This document shows, one piece after another, positions 1 to 6,954 of a stretch of 64,000 nucleotides of DNA. Location of the stretch: contig NZ_LS483488.1 of the NCBI RefSeq assembly GCF_900478295.1, forward strand, positions 992,001 through 1,056,000, read 5' to 3'. The notes under the pieces are model-generated. The model made no database searches. It saw nothing but the letters and a program-made list of their open reading frames with translations, and was not told the origin of the DNA. The DNA comes from Helicobacter pylori NCTC 11637 = CCUG 17874 = ATCC 43504 = JCM 12093. GTDB taxonomy: Bacteria; Campylobacterota; Campylobacteria; Campylobacterales; Helicobacteraceae. Each line of letters begins with the position of its first letter. Positions within the stretch are counted from its first letter, which is position 1. The translations under genes were made by a program, and so were the position numbers.

Positions 1-1204
1 CTTCTTTATGGCGCTTGCACACCTCAACCCCTAAATTCACATGGTCCCTCCCAAGCTCTTGGGTGAGCGCTTTACCAATATCATGCAAAATACCGGCTCT
101 TCTGGCGAGTTTTTTATCCCCCCCAAGCTGCTCTGCAATCAAGCCGGCTAAAAGAGCGACTTCTTTAGAATGCTGTAAAGCGTTTTGCCCAAAACTGGAG
201 CGGTAACGCATTTTGCCTATTAAAATTTTAAGCTCATCTTCCATAGCCCCAAGCTCTAATTCTAACACCACGCTCTCCCCTTCAGAAAGCAATTCTTTTT
301 CCATGTTGCGCGCGACTCTGTGATAAACCTCTTCAATCCTGTTAGGCTGGATACGGCCGTCTTCTATTAAAATTTTAAGCGTCTCGCTCGCCACTTCACG
401 CCGATAAAGATTGAAACTGGACAAACACAATTCGCTGCTATCTTCGCTAAATTCTATATCCACCCCACTGACCTTTTTAAACGCTTCAATATTTTTCCCG
501 TCTTTGCCTATCACACGACCGATATAATCTGAGCAAGGCAAAGCGATACGACTTGTTAAATTCTCTGTCGCATAATTACCCGCAAAACGGGCTGTCGCTT
601 CCGCTAAAATGGCATACGATTTTTTCTTGCCCTCTTCTTTGGCTTCTTTTTCATAACGCCTGATTAACGCGCTTTTTTGCACTTCTAATTCTTCTTCCAA
701 CTGCTCTAAAATCATGTTTTTAATTTCATCTTTAGTGTAAGCCATGTAATTGAGCATCGCATCTAGCGCTTTGGCTTGAGCTTCTTTACAAACAACGCGC
801 TGTTTTTTAAAATTTTCTTTTTCTTGTTCTAAAATTTGGCGTTCTTTTTCAAGCTCTTGTTTTTCTTTTTCCAAATAGCGTTTTTCATCTCTTACAAATT
901 CTTTGTGTTGCGCTTCTAAATGCTTCAAATGTGCTTCTTTTTTGTCAAAATGGGTTTTGAGTTGCAAGTTCTTGTTTTCATATTGCTGTTGCAACTTGCA
1001 TTCTTGGCTTTTCATGCGCATCTCTTCAGCTTCTACAAAAGATTTCGCTTGAAACTCCATTAATTTGGCTTTAGCTGAAGCGCTTTTTAAAGTGGCTTGC
1101 CCTCTAGCGTAATAGATCTTTTTCATCACATAATACATGACTAGAGCGGTAATCAAACACGCTACCAAGACTTCTAATGAAATGTAAATTAACCCGCTGC
1201 TCAT
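1..1204 (-). CDS. rny: Ribonuclease Y (partial, C-terminus beyond window start)
   Basis: Membrane-anchored endoribonuclease that starts mRNA decay. Reading from the ATG at 1204, an N-terminal hydrophobic helix (about residues 5-26) is followed by a long K/E/Q-rich coiled coil, a KH domain with GRVIGKDGKN (about plus positions 495-530) and an HD phosphohydrolase domain with LQHSKEV and ILHDIGKAL near the window edge. About 401 codons are present; the family is about 500 residues, so the end of the HD domain is missing. The first 101 nt overlap the 3' end of the upstream cyclo-ligase gene, which suggests translational coupling. Domain order is diagnostic for RNase Y. Confidence 0.95.
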   Translation of the reverse strand, partial: MSSGLIYISLEVLVACLITALVMYYVMKKIYYARGQATLKSASAKAKLMEFQAKSFVEAEEMRMKSQECKLQQQYENKNLQLKTHFDKKEAHLKHLEAQHKEFVRDEKRYLEKEKQELEKERQILEQEKENFKKQRVVCKEAQAKALDAMLNYMAYTKDEIKNMILEQLEEELEVQKSALIRRYEKEAKEEGKKKSYAILAEATARFAGNYATENLTSRIALPCSDYIGRVIGKDGKNIEAFKKVSGVDIEFSEDSSELCLSSFNLYRREVASETLKILIEDGRIQPNRIEEVYHRVARNMEKELLSEGESVVLELELGAMEDELKILIGKMRYRSSFGQNALQHSKEVALLAGLIAEQLGGDKKLARRAGILHDIGKALTQELGRDHVNLGVEVCKRHKE

Positions 1205-1748
1205 AATGTTTCCTTTTATCATTCTTCATAACGATACGAGCATTTATATAAAGATCCGCTTCAATGTCATAGGCGTTTGTAAGAACACCATTAGCTAGGG
1301 CTAATTCCCTACTCACAAACACGATTAAGGGGCGTTTCAGTCGCCTTTTGAATAATTGGGGCAAACTCCTATCATACATGCCTAGCCCAAAACCCACGCG
1401 CCTAAAGCTTGTATCCATTCCTAAAATCGGCACGACAATACAATCCAATTCTTGCTTATAATAGTGCGACAAACTCGGCTCATCAAACCACCCCAAACGC
1501 CTTAAGGGCAACCTAAAGGGTGCGATAGTAAAACCCCCTTTAGAAAAATGAGCACCTTTTTTGATGCTTTTAGGCAACCACACGCGCTTATTTTTTTGTC
1601 TTAACTTCAAAATCAAAGGCCTAATATCAAGCTCATGCCCTAACGGGCTATACAATAAAATATTTTGATAATCTTTGAGTTTCCAAAATAAAAGCCTACA
1701 AGCCAATTTATCCCTGACTGCTTTATCTTTTGCTTTAGCCCTTTTCAA
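1104..1748 (-). CDS. 5-formyltetrahydrofolate cyclo-ligase
   Basis: Converts 5-formyl-THF to 5,10-methenyl-THF using ATP in folate one-carbon metabolism. The FGLGMYDR stretch matches the family GGGYYDR signature and is preceded by VVPILGMD, as usual. The start is a TTG with no strong Shine-Dalgarno. The 214-residue reading frame is somewhat long for the family, and its last about 33 residues are encoded by DNA that also encodes the N-terminus of RNase Y in another frame. That tail looks like a shadow translation and may be a recent extension after loss of an earlier stop. Corresponds to HP0761 by order. Confidence 0.85.
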   Translation of the reverse strand: MKRAKAKDKAVRDKLACRLLFWKLKDYQNILLYSPLGHELDIRPLILKLRQKNKRVWLPKSIKKGAHFSKGGFTIAPFRLPLRRLGWFDEPSLSHYYKQELDCIVVPILGMDTSFRRVGFGLGMYDRSLPQLFKRRLKRPLIVFVSRELALANGVLTNAYDIEADLYINARIVMKNDKRKHYEQRVNLHFIRSLGSVFDYRSSHVLCDEKDLLR

Positions 1749-1819
1749 GCGTTCTTTACAAAAATCTCTAAAAATCGTTTTAATGGTTATAATCCTTAAA
1801 TTTTAGACTTACATTATAG

Positions 1820-1825
1820 TATAAT
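1820..1825 (+). promoter_or_regulatory. -10 element for the lipoprotein/ftsY transcript
   Basis: A perfect TATAAT lies in an A/T-rich stretch 48 nt before the ATG at 1873, next to an overlapping TATAGT. H. pylori housekeeping promoters are recognised mainly by the -10 box. This is the only good candidate between the divergent genes on this strand. Confidence 0.6.
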
Positions 1826-1872
1826 TTTAGGTTATTAGTTACCATTTTATTATTCTTAAGGATGTGTTTATA

Positions 1873-2430
1873 ATGAGAATTAAGGCTTATTTTTTGCGTT
1901 TTATCGCGCTGGTTTTGATCGTTTTGTTAGGTTTTAGTGCTTGTAAAAATTCTCAAAAATCTCAAGATTCTCAAAACAATACCACCCAACAAGATAGCCC
2001 TAAAACCTACACCGCTATGGATTTGAATAACCAAGAATACACGATCACAGGCGATTTAGATTCTCTCAATATCAGCCCGGATTCCAACACCCCTACCCTA
2101 TTAGTTTTAAGCGCTTTAGACGATTTTTTAAAAAATTACGCCCCCACCTTTAACATCTTAAAAAAAACTTTTAAAGATCGTTTGAGGGTGCTTATTTTAC
2201 TCAATCAACCCTATTCAAGCGATGAAATCAAAGACTTTATTGCACCCTTTCAAGCTGATTTGATGGTTTTAAACCCTAAAGATACCGCTCTTTTTGATCA
2301 TTTAAAGTATGATATTTTAAACCATTCTTTTAACATGCTCTTATACCACAAACACCAATTGATCAAAATGTATCAAGGGATCGTGCCAATAGAAATGCTC
2401 CAATTTGATATTTCCCATTTAAAGGATTAA
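1873..2430 (+). CDS. Thioredoxin-fold lipoprotein of unknown role
   Basis: The ATG at 1873 is preferred over the upstream in-frame GTG at 1864 because AAGGA (1858-1862) lies 10 nt before it. The product begins with a charged segment, a hydrophobic helix and a lipobox ending GFSAC, followed by a Ser/Gln/Asn-rich linker, so it is an exported lipoprotein. The remaining about 140 residues ([19 protein letters not shown], then an alternating strand/helix pattern) resemble a TlpA/thioredoxin-like fold, but the CxxC redox pair is absent, so it is probably not a thiol oxidoreductase. It is 5 nt upstream of ftsY and likely cotranscribed. Corresponds to HP0762. Confidence 0.75.
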   Translation: MRIKAYFLRFIALVLIVLLGFSACKNSQKSQDSQNNTTQQDSPKTYTAMDLNNQEYTITGDLDSLNISPDSNTPTLLVLSALDDFLKNYAPTFNILKKTFKDRLRVLILLNQPYSSDEIKDFIAPFQADLMVLNPKDTALFDHLKYDILNHSFNMLLYHKHQLIKMYQGIVPIEMLQFDISHLKD

Positions 2431-2435
2431 AAACC

Positions 2436-3317
2436 ATGTTTAATTTTTTCAAAAAAATTGTCAATAAAATTAAAGGCGAAGAGGTTAAAGAAAAAAAGCG
2501 TGAAAATGTTCCTAAAGAGGAATTAGAAGAAATTTTGATTGGCTTTGACATCCAATACGATTTGATAGAAAGCTTGTTAAAGCATTTAGGCGATTTAGTT
2601 ACGCCCAAGCAATTAGAAGTCGCTTTGTTGCGTTTTGTGCGTGGGGAAAGCTATTATGATAAAACCCGCCTAAAGACTATCACCACAAAACCCTTAGTGC
2701 ATTTGATCGTGGGGGTTAATGGGGCGGGTAAAACCACAACGATCGCTAAATTAGCCAAGCTCTCTTTAAAACAGCATAAAAAAGCGCTTTTAGGAGCCGG
2801 CGATACCTTTAGAGCGGCCGCAGTCAAACAGCTGCAATTATGGGGCGAAAAACTTAACATTCAAGTCATTAGCGCTAAAGAAGGGAGCGATCCAAGCTCT
2901 TTAGCTTATAACACCATAGAAAGCGCGATCGCTAAAAATATAGATGAAGTTTTTATAGACACCGCCGGGAGGTTACACAACCAGACCAACCTTAAAAACG
3001 AGCTTTCTAAAATCGCGCGCACCTGCTCTAAAGTTTTAAAAGACGCCCCCTTTTACAAATTCCTTATTTTAGACGGCACGCAAGGGAGTTCTGGGCTCAC
3101 TCAAGCCAAGATTTTCCATGAGACTTTGGCGCTAGATGGCGTGATTATGACTAAGCTTGATGGCACTTCTAAAGGCGGAGCGATTTTAAGCGTGCTGTAT
3201 GAGTTGAAATTACCCATTCTTTATTTAGGAATGGGCGAAAAAGAAGACGATTTGATCGCTTTTGATGAAGAACGCTTTATAGAAGACTTGGTTGATGCGG
3301 TGTTTGTGGAACAATAA
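2436..3317 (+). CDS. ftsY: Signal recognition particle receptor FtsY
   Basis: SRP receptor GTPase that docks ribosome-SRP complexes at the inner membrane. A short lysine-rich N-terminus (no long acidic A domain) leads into the N domain (about residues 25-80) and the G domain with GVNGAGKTT (93-101), the [12 protein letters not shown] motif, DTAGR and [10 protein letters not shown]. The 293-residue length is typical of compact FtsY proteins. The gene closes the operon with the upstream lipoprotein; beyond it the accessory island begins. Confidence 0.97.
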   Translation: MFNFFKKIVNKIKGEEVKEKKRENVPKEELEEILIGFDIQYDLIESLLKHLGDLVTPKQLEVALLRFVRGESYYDKTRLKTITTKPLVHLIVGVNGAGKTTTIAKLAKLSLKQHKKALLGAGDTFRAAAVKQLQLWGEKLNIQVISAKEGSDPSSLAYNTIESAIAKNIDEVFIDTAGRLHNQTNLKNELSKIARTCSKVLKDAPFYKFLILDGTQGSSGLTQAKIFHETLALDGVIMTKLDGTSKGGAILSVLYELKLPILYLGMGEKEDDLIAFDEERFIEDLVDAVFVEQ

Positions 3318-3335
3318 AAAATACAACTATACCAA

Positions 3336-3467
3336 ATGCATAAGTATAACATGAACAGTATGATTAAGCAACCTTATGATGAGTTCAATGTTTTCTATAA
3401 GGGCGATGATAAAGCACCTTTTGAAAGATTTATTCGAAGAATTAAGATTAAAACATTGCAAAAATAA
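3336..3467 (+). other. Possible 43-codon ORF or gene remnant
   Basis: An open frame running from ATG to TAA encodes a basic, aromatic-rich peptide (contains YDEFNVFYKGDDKAPF and ends RIKIKTLQK). It has no clear Shine-Dalgarno and sits just after ftsY. The residue mix looks like genuine protein rather than random translation, so it may be a leftover of a longer gene lost at this variable junction. No family recognised. Confidence 0.25.
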
Positions 3468-3494
3468 TATAGAAGTTATTACCAATATAGTAAA

Positions 3495-3515
3495 ATAGGA
3501 GTTTTAAACTCCTAT
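3495..3515 (-). terminator. Palindromic terminator after the NYN gene
   Basis: A perfect inverted repeat with 10-nt arms (ATAGGAGTTT and its complement around a single central base) starts 5 nt past the stop codon of the minus-strand NYN gene. On that strand it is followed by TTTA. The position and symmetry suggest a rho-independent terminator. It could work in both directions. Confidence 0.5.
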
Positions 3516-3519
3516 AACC

Positions 3520-4134
3520 TTATTCTGAGCACCTATTAATTATATTGTCGTTTTTAATGCCTAATTTATTATATATATCTTCTATTCTTACTTTTTTGAT
3601 AAAATCACAATGTTTAGTAAGGCTACTCTCTATTTTTTGTTCGAGATCTTCAAAAAGGATAATTTCTGTTTGAATTCCATTTGTTCTAGCCAATTTTAAA
3701 GCCGGAGACATATCAGAGTCATATCCTATTAAAACTACTTTTTCTACAAAATGTTTTAAGGAAATTTCTAGCATGTCTATTCCAAGGAGCATATCTACTT
3801 GTTTTTGAACTTCCACATCACCACGCTTAACAAGTTTCCCAAGTCTCAAAGCAGTATGATTTAAACATTCTAGTGTTGACAAAAAATTCAGTATATCTTT
3901 CTTTTTAGAATGGCTATCTAGCGGTTTTGCTGTGTAAAAGAATATTCTGTATAGATTTAATAAATCTCTCTCATAATAACTGTCAAAAACACATAAATTA
4001 CAAAAATCTACAACCTTCTGTGGATTATTGTTGTAATCAAAAAAGAGTCCTTTCTTTTTCCATGTTTTGTTAAAAACACCTATTCTCAAATTTTCAAAAT
4101 CAACGAAAATTGCTGTTTTTTGTGTATGGTTCAT
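3520..4134 (-). CDS. NYN domain (LabA/PIN-like) putative ribonuclease
   Basis: A 204-residue soluble protein with the NYN fold of the PIN-like nuclease superfamily. AIFVDFENLR (about 8-17) supplies the first acidic metal ligand, KQVDMLLGIDMLE (about 111-123) the central lysine and aspartates, and VVLIGYDSDMSPALKLA (about 133-149) the GxxSDxxP-type acidic motif. These are the residues that bind metal in active members, so it is probably a functional RNase; the substrate is unknown. AAGGA lies 8 nt before the ATG. It is transcribed alone, flanked by a palindrome and a structured leader, and is noticeably A/T-rich compared with ftsY. It lies in the variable ftsY-moaA island. Confidence 0.8.
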   Translation of the reverse strand: MNHTQKTAIFVDFENLRIGVFNKTWKKKGLFFDYNNNPQKVVDFCNLCVFDSYYERDLLNLYRIFFYTAKPLDSHSKKKDILNFLSTLECLNHTALRLGKLVKRGDVEVQKQVDMLLGIDMLEISLKHFVEKVVLIGYDSDMSPALKLARTNGIQTEIILFEDLEQKIESSLTKHCDFIKKVRIEDIYNKLGIKNDNIINRCSE

Positions 4135-4157
4135 AATTTTTATCCTTTTTATGTGGA

Positions 4158-4193
4158 CAACTAGGGTTACAGGATTAAAGAATGCCCTAGTTG
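4158..4193 (-). promoter_or_regulatory. Leader hairpin of the NYN gene
   Basis: A 9-bp perfect inverted repeat (CAACTAGGG, 4158-4166; CCCTAGTTG, 4185-4193) with an 18-nt loop sits between the probable transcription start near 4202 and the start codon at 4134. It could be an mRNA hairpin in the leader or a protein-binding operator. Because the gene product is a likely RNase, self-cleavage of the leader is an attractive but untested idea. Confidence 0.45.
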
Positions 4194-4208
4194 AGTAATA
4201 TGCTATCT

Positions 4209-4214
4209 ATTATA
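4209..4214 (-). promoter_or_regulatory. -10 element of the NYN gene
   Basis: TATAAT on the minus strand, about 75 nt before the start codon. It gives a predicted leader of about 68 nt containing the 9-bp inverted repeat. Confidence 0.5.
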
Positions 4215-4235
4215 ATAAATTTTTTGTAAGAAGTC

Positions 4236-4446
4236 AAACTTATAGATTTTTTATACTTCAATCAATTATTGTTTATAATCGTAGAACTATTGGTGAAATA
4301 GAGTCTGTTTTTATAGGATATCAATAACCAAATTTAAAAAGTTATTAGCATTTTTTACAATCAATAGTAAAGAGCTTGACGCTAGTCAAGTGATAGCTTT
4401 AAAAAGCGGTCTTCTTGAATTAGGGGTTTTTAGTTGGGGGTTGTAG
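4236..4446 (+). pseudogene. Decayed gene fragment in the 4135-4727 gap
   Basis: The 593-bp gap between the NYN gene and the next module has no intact gene. Two adjacent plus-strand frames without usable starts read like real protein: one contains YNRRTIGEIESVFIGY and stops, and the next frame continues with KKLLAFFTINSKELDASQ and SGLLELGVFSWGL before a stop at 4444-4446. The switch of frame around 4320 suggests a frameshifted C-terminal remnant of a lost gene. A 6-bp hairpin (CTTGAC gcta GTCAAG, 4375-4390) lies inside. A minus-strand peptide of about 27 codons near 4580-4662 is too weak to call. Confidence 0.3.
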
Positions 4447-4675
4447 GGGGAATTATTTCAAAATACCCCTATCCCATTAAGAGAATGAGTTTTATCATAA
4501 AATAGAATAACTAAAACCCCTTTTTTTAATAATAAGACTTTGAGTGTTCATATTTAATGAAAATAGAGCTATTTTTAGTCTATTCCGTAATAATAACCCT
4601 AAAACTCACATCCATATTGAGGGCGTTTTGTGCTTTTTTATTAAGTTTTTGGTGTTTGTTCATGATAGGCACTTT

Positions 4676-4701
4676 CAAAAAGCGCTCAAACTAAAGAGCG
4701 T
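4676..4701 (-). terminator. Rho-independent terminator of the unknown three-gene module
   Basis: On the minus strand, 27 nt past the stop codon at 4728, a 6-bp stem (ACGCTC / GAGCGC-type pairing, arms at 4696-4701 and 4682-4687) encloses an 8-nt loop and is followed by five T. This fits an intrinsic terminator that ends the module. Confidence 0.5.
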
Positions 4702-4727
4702 TGAAACGGTAACGCAGAGTTGATCTT

Positions 4728-5473
4728 TTAGTTATGCTTTTTCATCGTGGCGATGGCGTCTTGAGAAAGCGAGAAAAACAGCGCGTCAAACTTTGTGATT
4801 TGCCTAGTGAAAAGATCTGCCATTTTCCTAACGGCTTGGAGATTATCAATCACCACATCCGCTTTTTTGACGGCTGCTTCAACTTGAGAGCAATAAGCCT
4901 TAGCATCATCTCGCTTTTTTTCCATTTTAGCGGCACTCAAAGCCCCCAAGATAGCGATCACGGGTGCAGCACCAACCCCTCCAATCAACGCCATACTCCC
5001 AGCAGCCAACCCACCTCCCAAAGAAATCGCCCCACCAATATGAGACAGCACTGTGCCACCAGCCGCCGCATTTATACCAGTGTATGTACCATAAGTGGCA
5101 AGAGCTCCAACTGCAATGCTCATGCTACTCAAATTAGCAAGTTCCAACAAGCCCATCTCTTTATACTTATTGACAATATTTAGCATTTCTAAGACTTGCT
5201 CTTGAATATTTTGCATATCAATATTGCTGATGACAAACTCATGACCCTTCAATTGGTGGAAATGATTCAAAAAGTTTGAAACGCCATGGCTTAAAACATG
5301 GAGTTTTTTCTCGCCAAACCTTGCAAAAGCCAATTTGCAACCAGACTCCGCAAGCTCAACTTTTTTGAATAGGTCTTGGCTTTGTCGTTAGTATTCTTTG
5401 CATCAATCCCTTTTTTGACTCCGTATCCTGCTACCGTTAGGGCTATACCTCCTAAAATGAATGGTAATGGCAT
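4728..5473 (-). CDS. Glycine-zipper membrane-associated protein of unknown function, split by a -1 frameshift
   Basis: Two overlapping frames read as one protein. The first (from 5473) begins MPLPFILGGIALTVAGYGVK, a hydrophobic glycine-rich opening I associate with a widespread uncharacterised family. It would stop at 5291. Its codons 36-38 are tcA AAA AAG (heptamer at 5366-5360); a -1 slip, or one extra A in the A6 run, continues into the frame ending at 4728 (VELAESGCKLAFARFGEKKL and onwards). The joined protein is 248 residues: a helical section with LAFARFGEKKLHVLSHGV, then a long Gly/Ala-rich hydrophobic region (about residues 115-190), then a charged helical tail. Either a pseudogene, a phase-off allele or a programmed frameshift. 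It is last in a three-gene unit. Confidence 0.6.
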
Positions 5474-5484
5474 GTTTTTCTCCT

Positions 5485-5787
5485 TTAAATGTTTATGATT
5501 TTTTTTAAAACTTCTAGATTTTCATCAATGCTTTTTTGAAGCTCAGCGTGCATGGTTTTCTTTTGTTCTCTTGGCAAATCGCTTGCATCAAGCCGATCTT
5601 CATGGAGATGGATAAGACTAATGGTCTGAGTGATGTCAATAACCTCTTCAATAACGCTATCTTCAATCCCATGCGTTCTAGCGGCTTGCGCGAATTTTGC
5701 TCGATCGCTTGAGCTAAAAGAGTAACCCCTTTCCAACGACTTTATCACATTAGCCATAATCGCATGATCATCTCTATTTTTATCCAT
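5485..5787 (-). CDS. Small acidic helical protein of unknown function
   Basis: A 100-residue protein with no hydrophobic segment. It is rich in Asp, Glu and Lys and is predicted by eye to be all-helical (SSSDRAKFAQAARTHGIEDS, then DLPREQKKTMHAELQ and a leucine-rich C-terminal helix). It sits between two glycine-rich membrane proteins, 11 nt after one gene and 11 nt before the next, so it is probably translated from the same mRNA and may be their soluble partner. The Shine-Dalgarno AAGGAG precedes the ATG at 5787. No family recognised. Confidence 0.7.
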   Translation of the reverse strand: MDKNRDDHAIMANVIKSLERGYSFSSSDRAKFAQAARTHGIEDSVIEEVIDITQTISLIHLHEDRLDASDLPREQKKTMHAELQKSIDENLEVLKKIINI

Positions 5788-5798
5788 TGACTTCTCCT

Positions 5799-6665
5799 TT
5801 AAATTTCTGTTCTTCCACGACTAGTGATGAAATTCCAACCCTCTTTACAGCTAGTGATAAATTCCCAGCACTCTTGCTTATTGTCAAACAGCAACTCTTG
5901 ACCCATCCTCTCTTGGATCTTGTTGTTGACTGCTATAGCCAAATCCGCATCGCCCGCACAAAGCACCCTCTCCAGCTCATCAAAACTTTCATTAAAGAAT
6001 TTTATAGTCCCATGAAAATACCGCTCAAACACTTCATTAAATTGATTTTGATACATCTCTAACTGTCTGATACTCTCACGGCATTCTTTTTCAATCTCTA
6101 TACGCCTTTGGCACGCCAATTTAGCCTCTTTGAAAATCGTTAGCGAGACATCATAAAAAGTTTTACTCATCACTCCACCCACAAAGCTCCCAATGAGTAC
6201 TCCAACTACAGGAATGGGGATCGCTAATTGACCAATGCTCCCCATAACTATACCGCTTAAAAAAGTAGTATTTTCTTTCCCAAGTTTCTCCAAACACTCC
6301 ACCCTATCAATCGTTCCACGAAAATAATCAACTAAAACTTTGCAATTTACCACACCAACCCCTACAATCATCGTAGGCACTGAACCCTTGCCAAGGCTTT
6401 GGATGACTTTATTAGCGTTGCTTTGCATCAAATCTCCCAAAGATGAGCTTGCAAACGCACTACCATAACTAAGCGTTCCACCCTTTAGGGTAGCAATGGC
6501 GGTGTGCTTGAGTGCTTCTTTGTAGTCTTTTCCTTTTTTTTGATATTCACAGAAGATACTCTTTATGATGAATGGAACAAAACCATTCAAGAATTCAAGC
6601 CCTAAAGCACCCAACCCTGCTTCATGAGAGCTTTGTAACGAAATATCTTGCATGTTTTCTAACAT
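5799..6665 (-). CDS. Glycine-rich membrane protein of unknown function
   Basis: A 288-residue protein that opens the three-gene unit; AGAGAGGG lies a few nt before the ATG. The N-terminal half has semi-hydrophobic Gly/Ser/Ala-rich segments (ALKHTAIATLKGGTLSYGSA, then VPTMIVGVGVVNCKVLVDYF). The centre has a clear membrane hairpin (LSGIVMGSIGQLAIPIPVVG followed by VLIGSFVGGVMSK), and the C-terminal about 120 residues are charged and helical. The IPIPVVG-turn-glycine-zipper pattern recurs in uncharacterised bacterial proteins that, as I recall, sit beside MPLPFILGG-type proteins, as here. Function unknown; a membrane-inserting or pore-like role is only an inference. Confidence 0.7.
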   Translation of the reverse strand: MLENMQDISLQSSHEAGLGALGLEFLNGFVPFIIKSIFCEYQKKGKDYKEALKHTAIATLKGGTLSYGSAFASSSLGDLMQSNANKVIQSLGKGSVPTMIVGVGVVNCKVLVDYFRGTIDRVECLEKLGKENTTFLSGIVMGSIGQLAIPIPVVGVLIGSFVGGVMSKTFYDVSLTIFKEAKLACQRRIEIEKECRESIRQLEMYQNQFNEVFERYFHGTIKFFNESFDELERVLCAGDADLAIAVNNKIQERMGQELLFDNKQECWEFITSCKEGWNFITSRGRTEI

Positions 6666-6739
6666 GAATTACCCTCTCTTTAGCGGTGTTAATAGGTGAG
6701 ATTTAAAAAAAGCGAGAGATTTTGGGGATTTTAAAAGAT

Positions 6740-6826
6740 TTAGGGTAGGCTTATAAGTAACCCCCCCCCAAAAAAAAAGCCGGAAATAAAAAAGCTAGGG
6801 ATAAAAAACGCTAGGATTTTTTCCAT
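6740..6826 (-). CDS. 28-residue hydrophobic peptide with G9 and T9 tracts (candidate phase-variable type I toxin-like peptide)
   Basis: The ORF starts at the ATG at 6826 and has a near-perfect Shine-Dalgarno AAGGAGGT (6838-6831) 4 nt before it. It encodes MEKILAFFIPSFFISG followed by three Phe and three Gly from back-to-back T9 (6778-6770) and G9 (6769-6761) tracts, then LLISLP and a stop. The peptide is one membrane-spanning segment with a single lysine near the start, as in small membrane toxins such as the H. pylori AapA family, although I cannot place it in a named family. Slippage in either tract would change the C-terminus. It lies upstream of, and in line with, the three-gene module. 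Confidence 0.6.
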   Translation of the reverse strand: MEKILAFFIPSFFISGFFFGGGLLISLP

Positions 6827-6854
6827 GAAGACCTCCTTATTGTTCAATCCTAGC
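6810..6854 (-). promoter_or_regulatory. Inverted repeat around the ribosome-binding site of the small hydrophobic ORF
   Basis: GCTAGGATT (6854-6846) pairs perfectly with AATCCTAGC (6818-6810) in the mRNA. This puts the Shine-Dalgarno and start codon in a 27-nt loop, so it could gate translation. A TATAGT at 6861-6856 is the likely -10. If transcription starts 6-7 nt after it, only the inner about five pairs of the upstream arm would be in the RNA, so the full stem requires a slightly earlier start. Confidence 0.45.
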
Positions 6855-6925
6855 CACTATAACCAAAAATCCTAAACAAACCGCCTTATTTTTAATAAAA
6901 AGGTTTAAAATAATAAATATTTTCC

Positions 6926-6954
6926 TTACCCCCCTGTGTCCTACCCCCCTGTGT
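6926..6954. repeat. 15-bp tandem repeat at the moaA stop codon
   Basis: Two copies of a TACCCCCCTGTGT unit (6926-6939 and 6941-6954, period 15, one mismatch) cover the last codons of moaA and the bases just after its stop. Each carries six C. The upstream copy encodes the C-terminal Thr-Gly-Gly of MoaA; the other is its untranslated echo. Confidence 0.8.

Noticed and set aside
4734..5183. 149-codon plus-strand frame opposite the glycine-rich protein
   Set aside because: Antisense to the better-supported minus-strand module; composition of a shadow frame.
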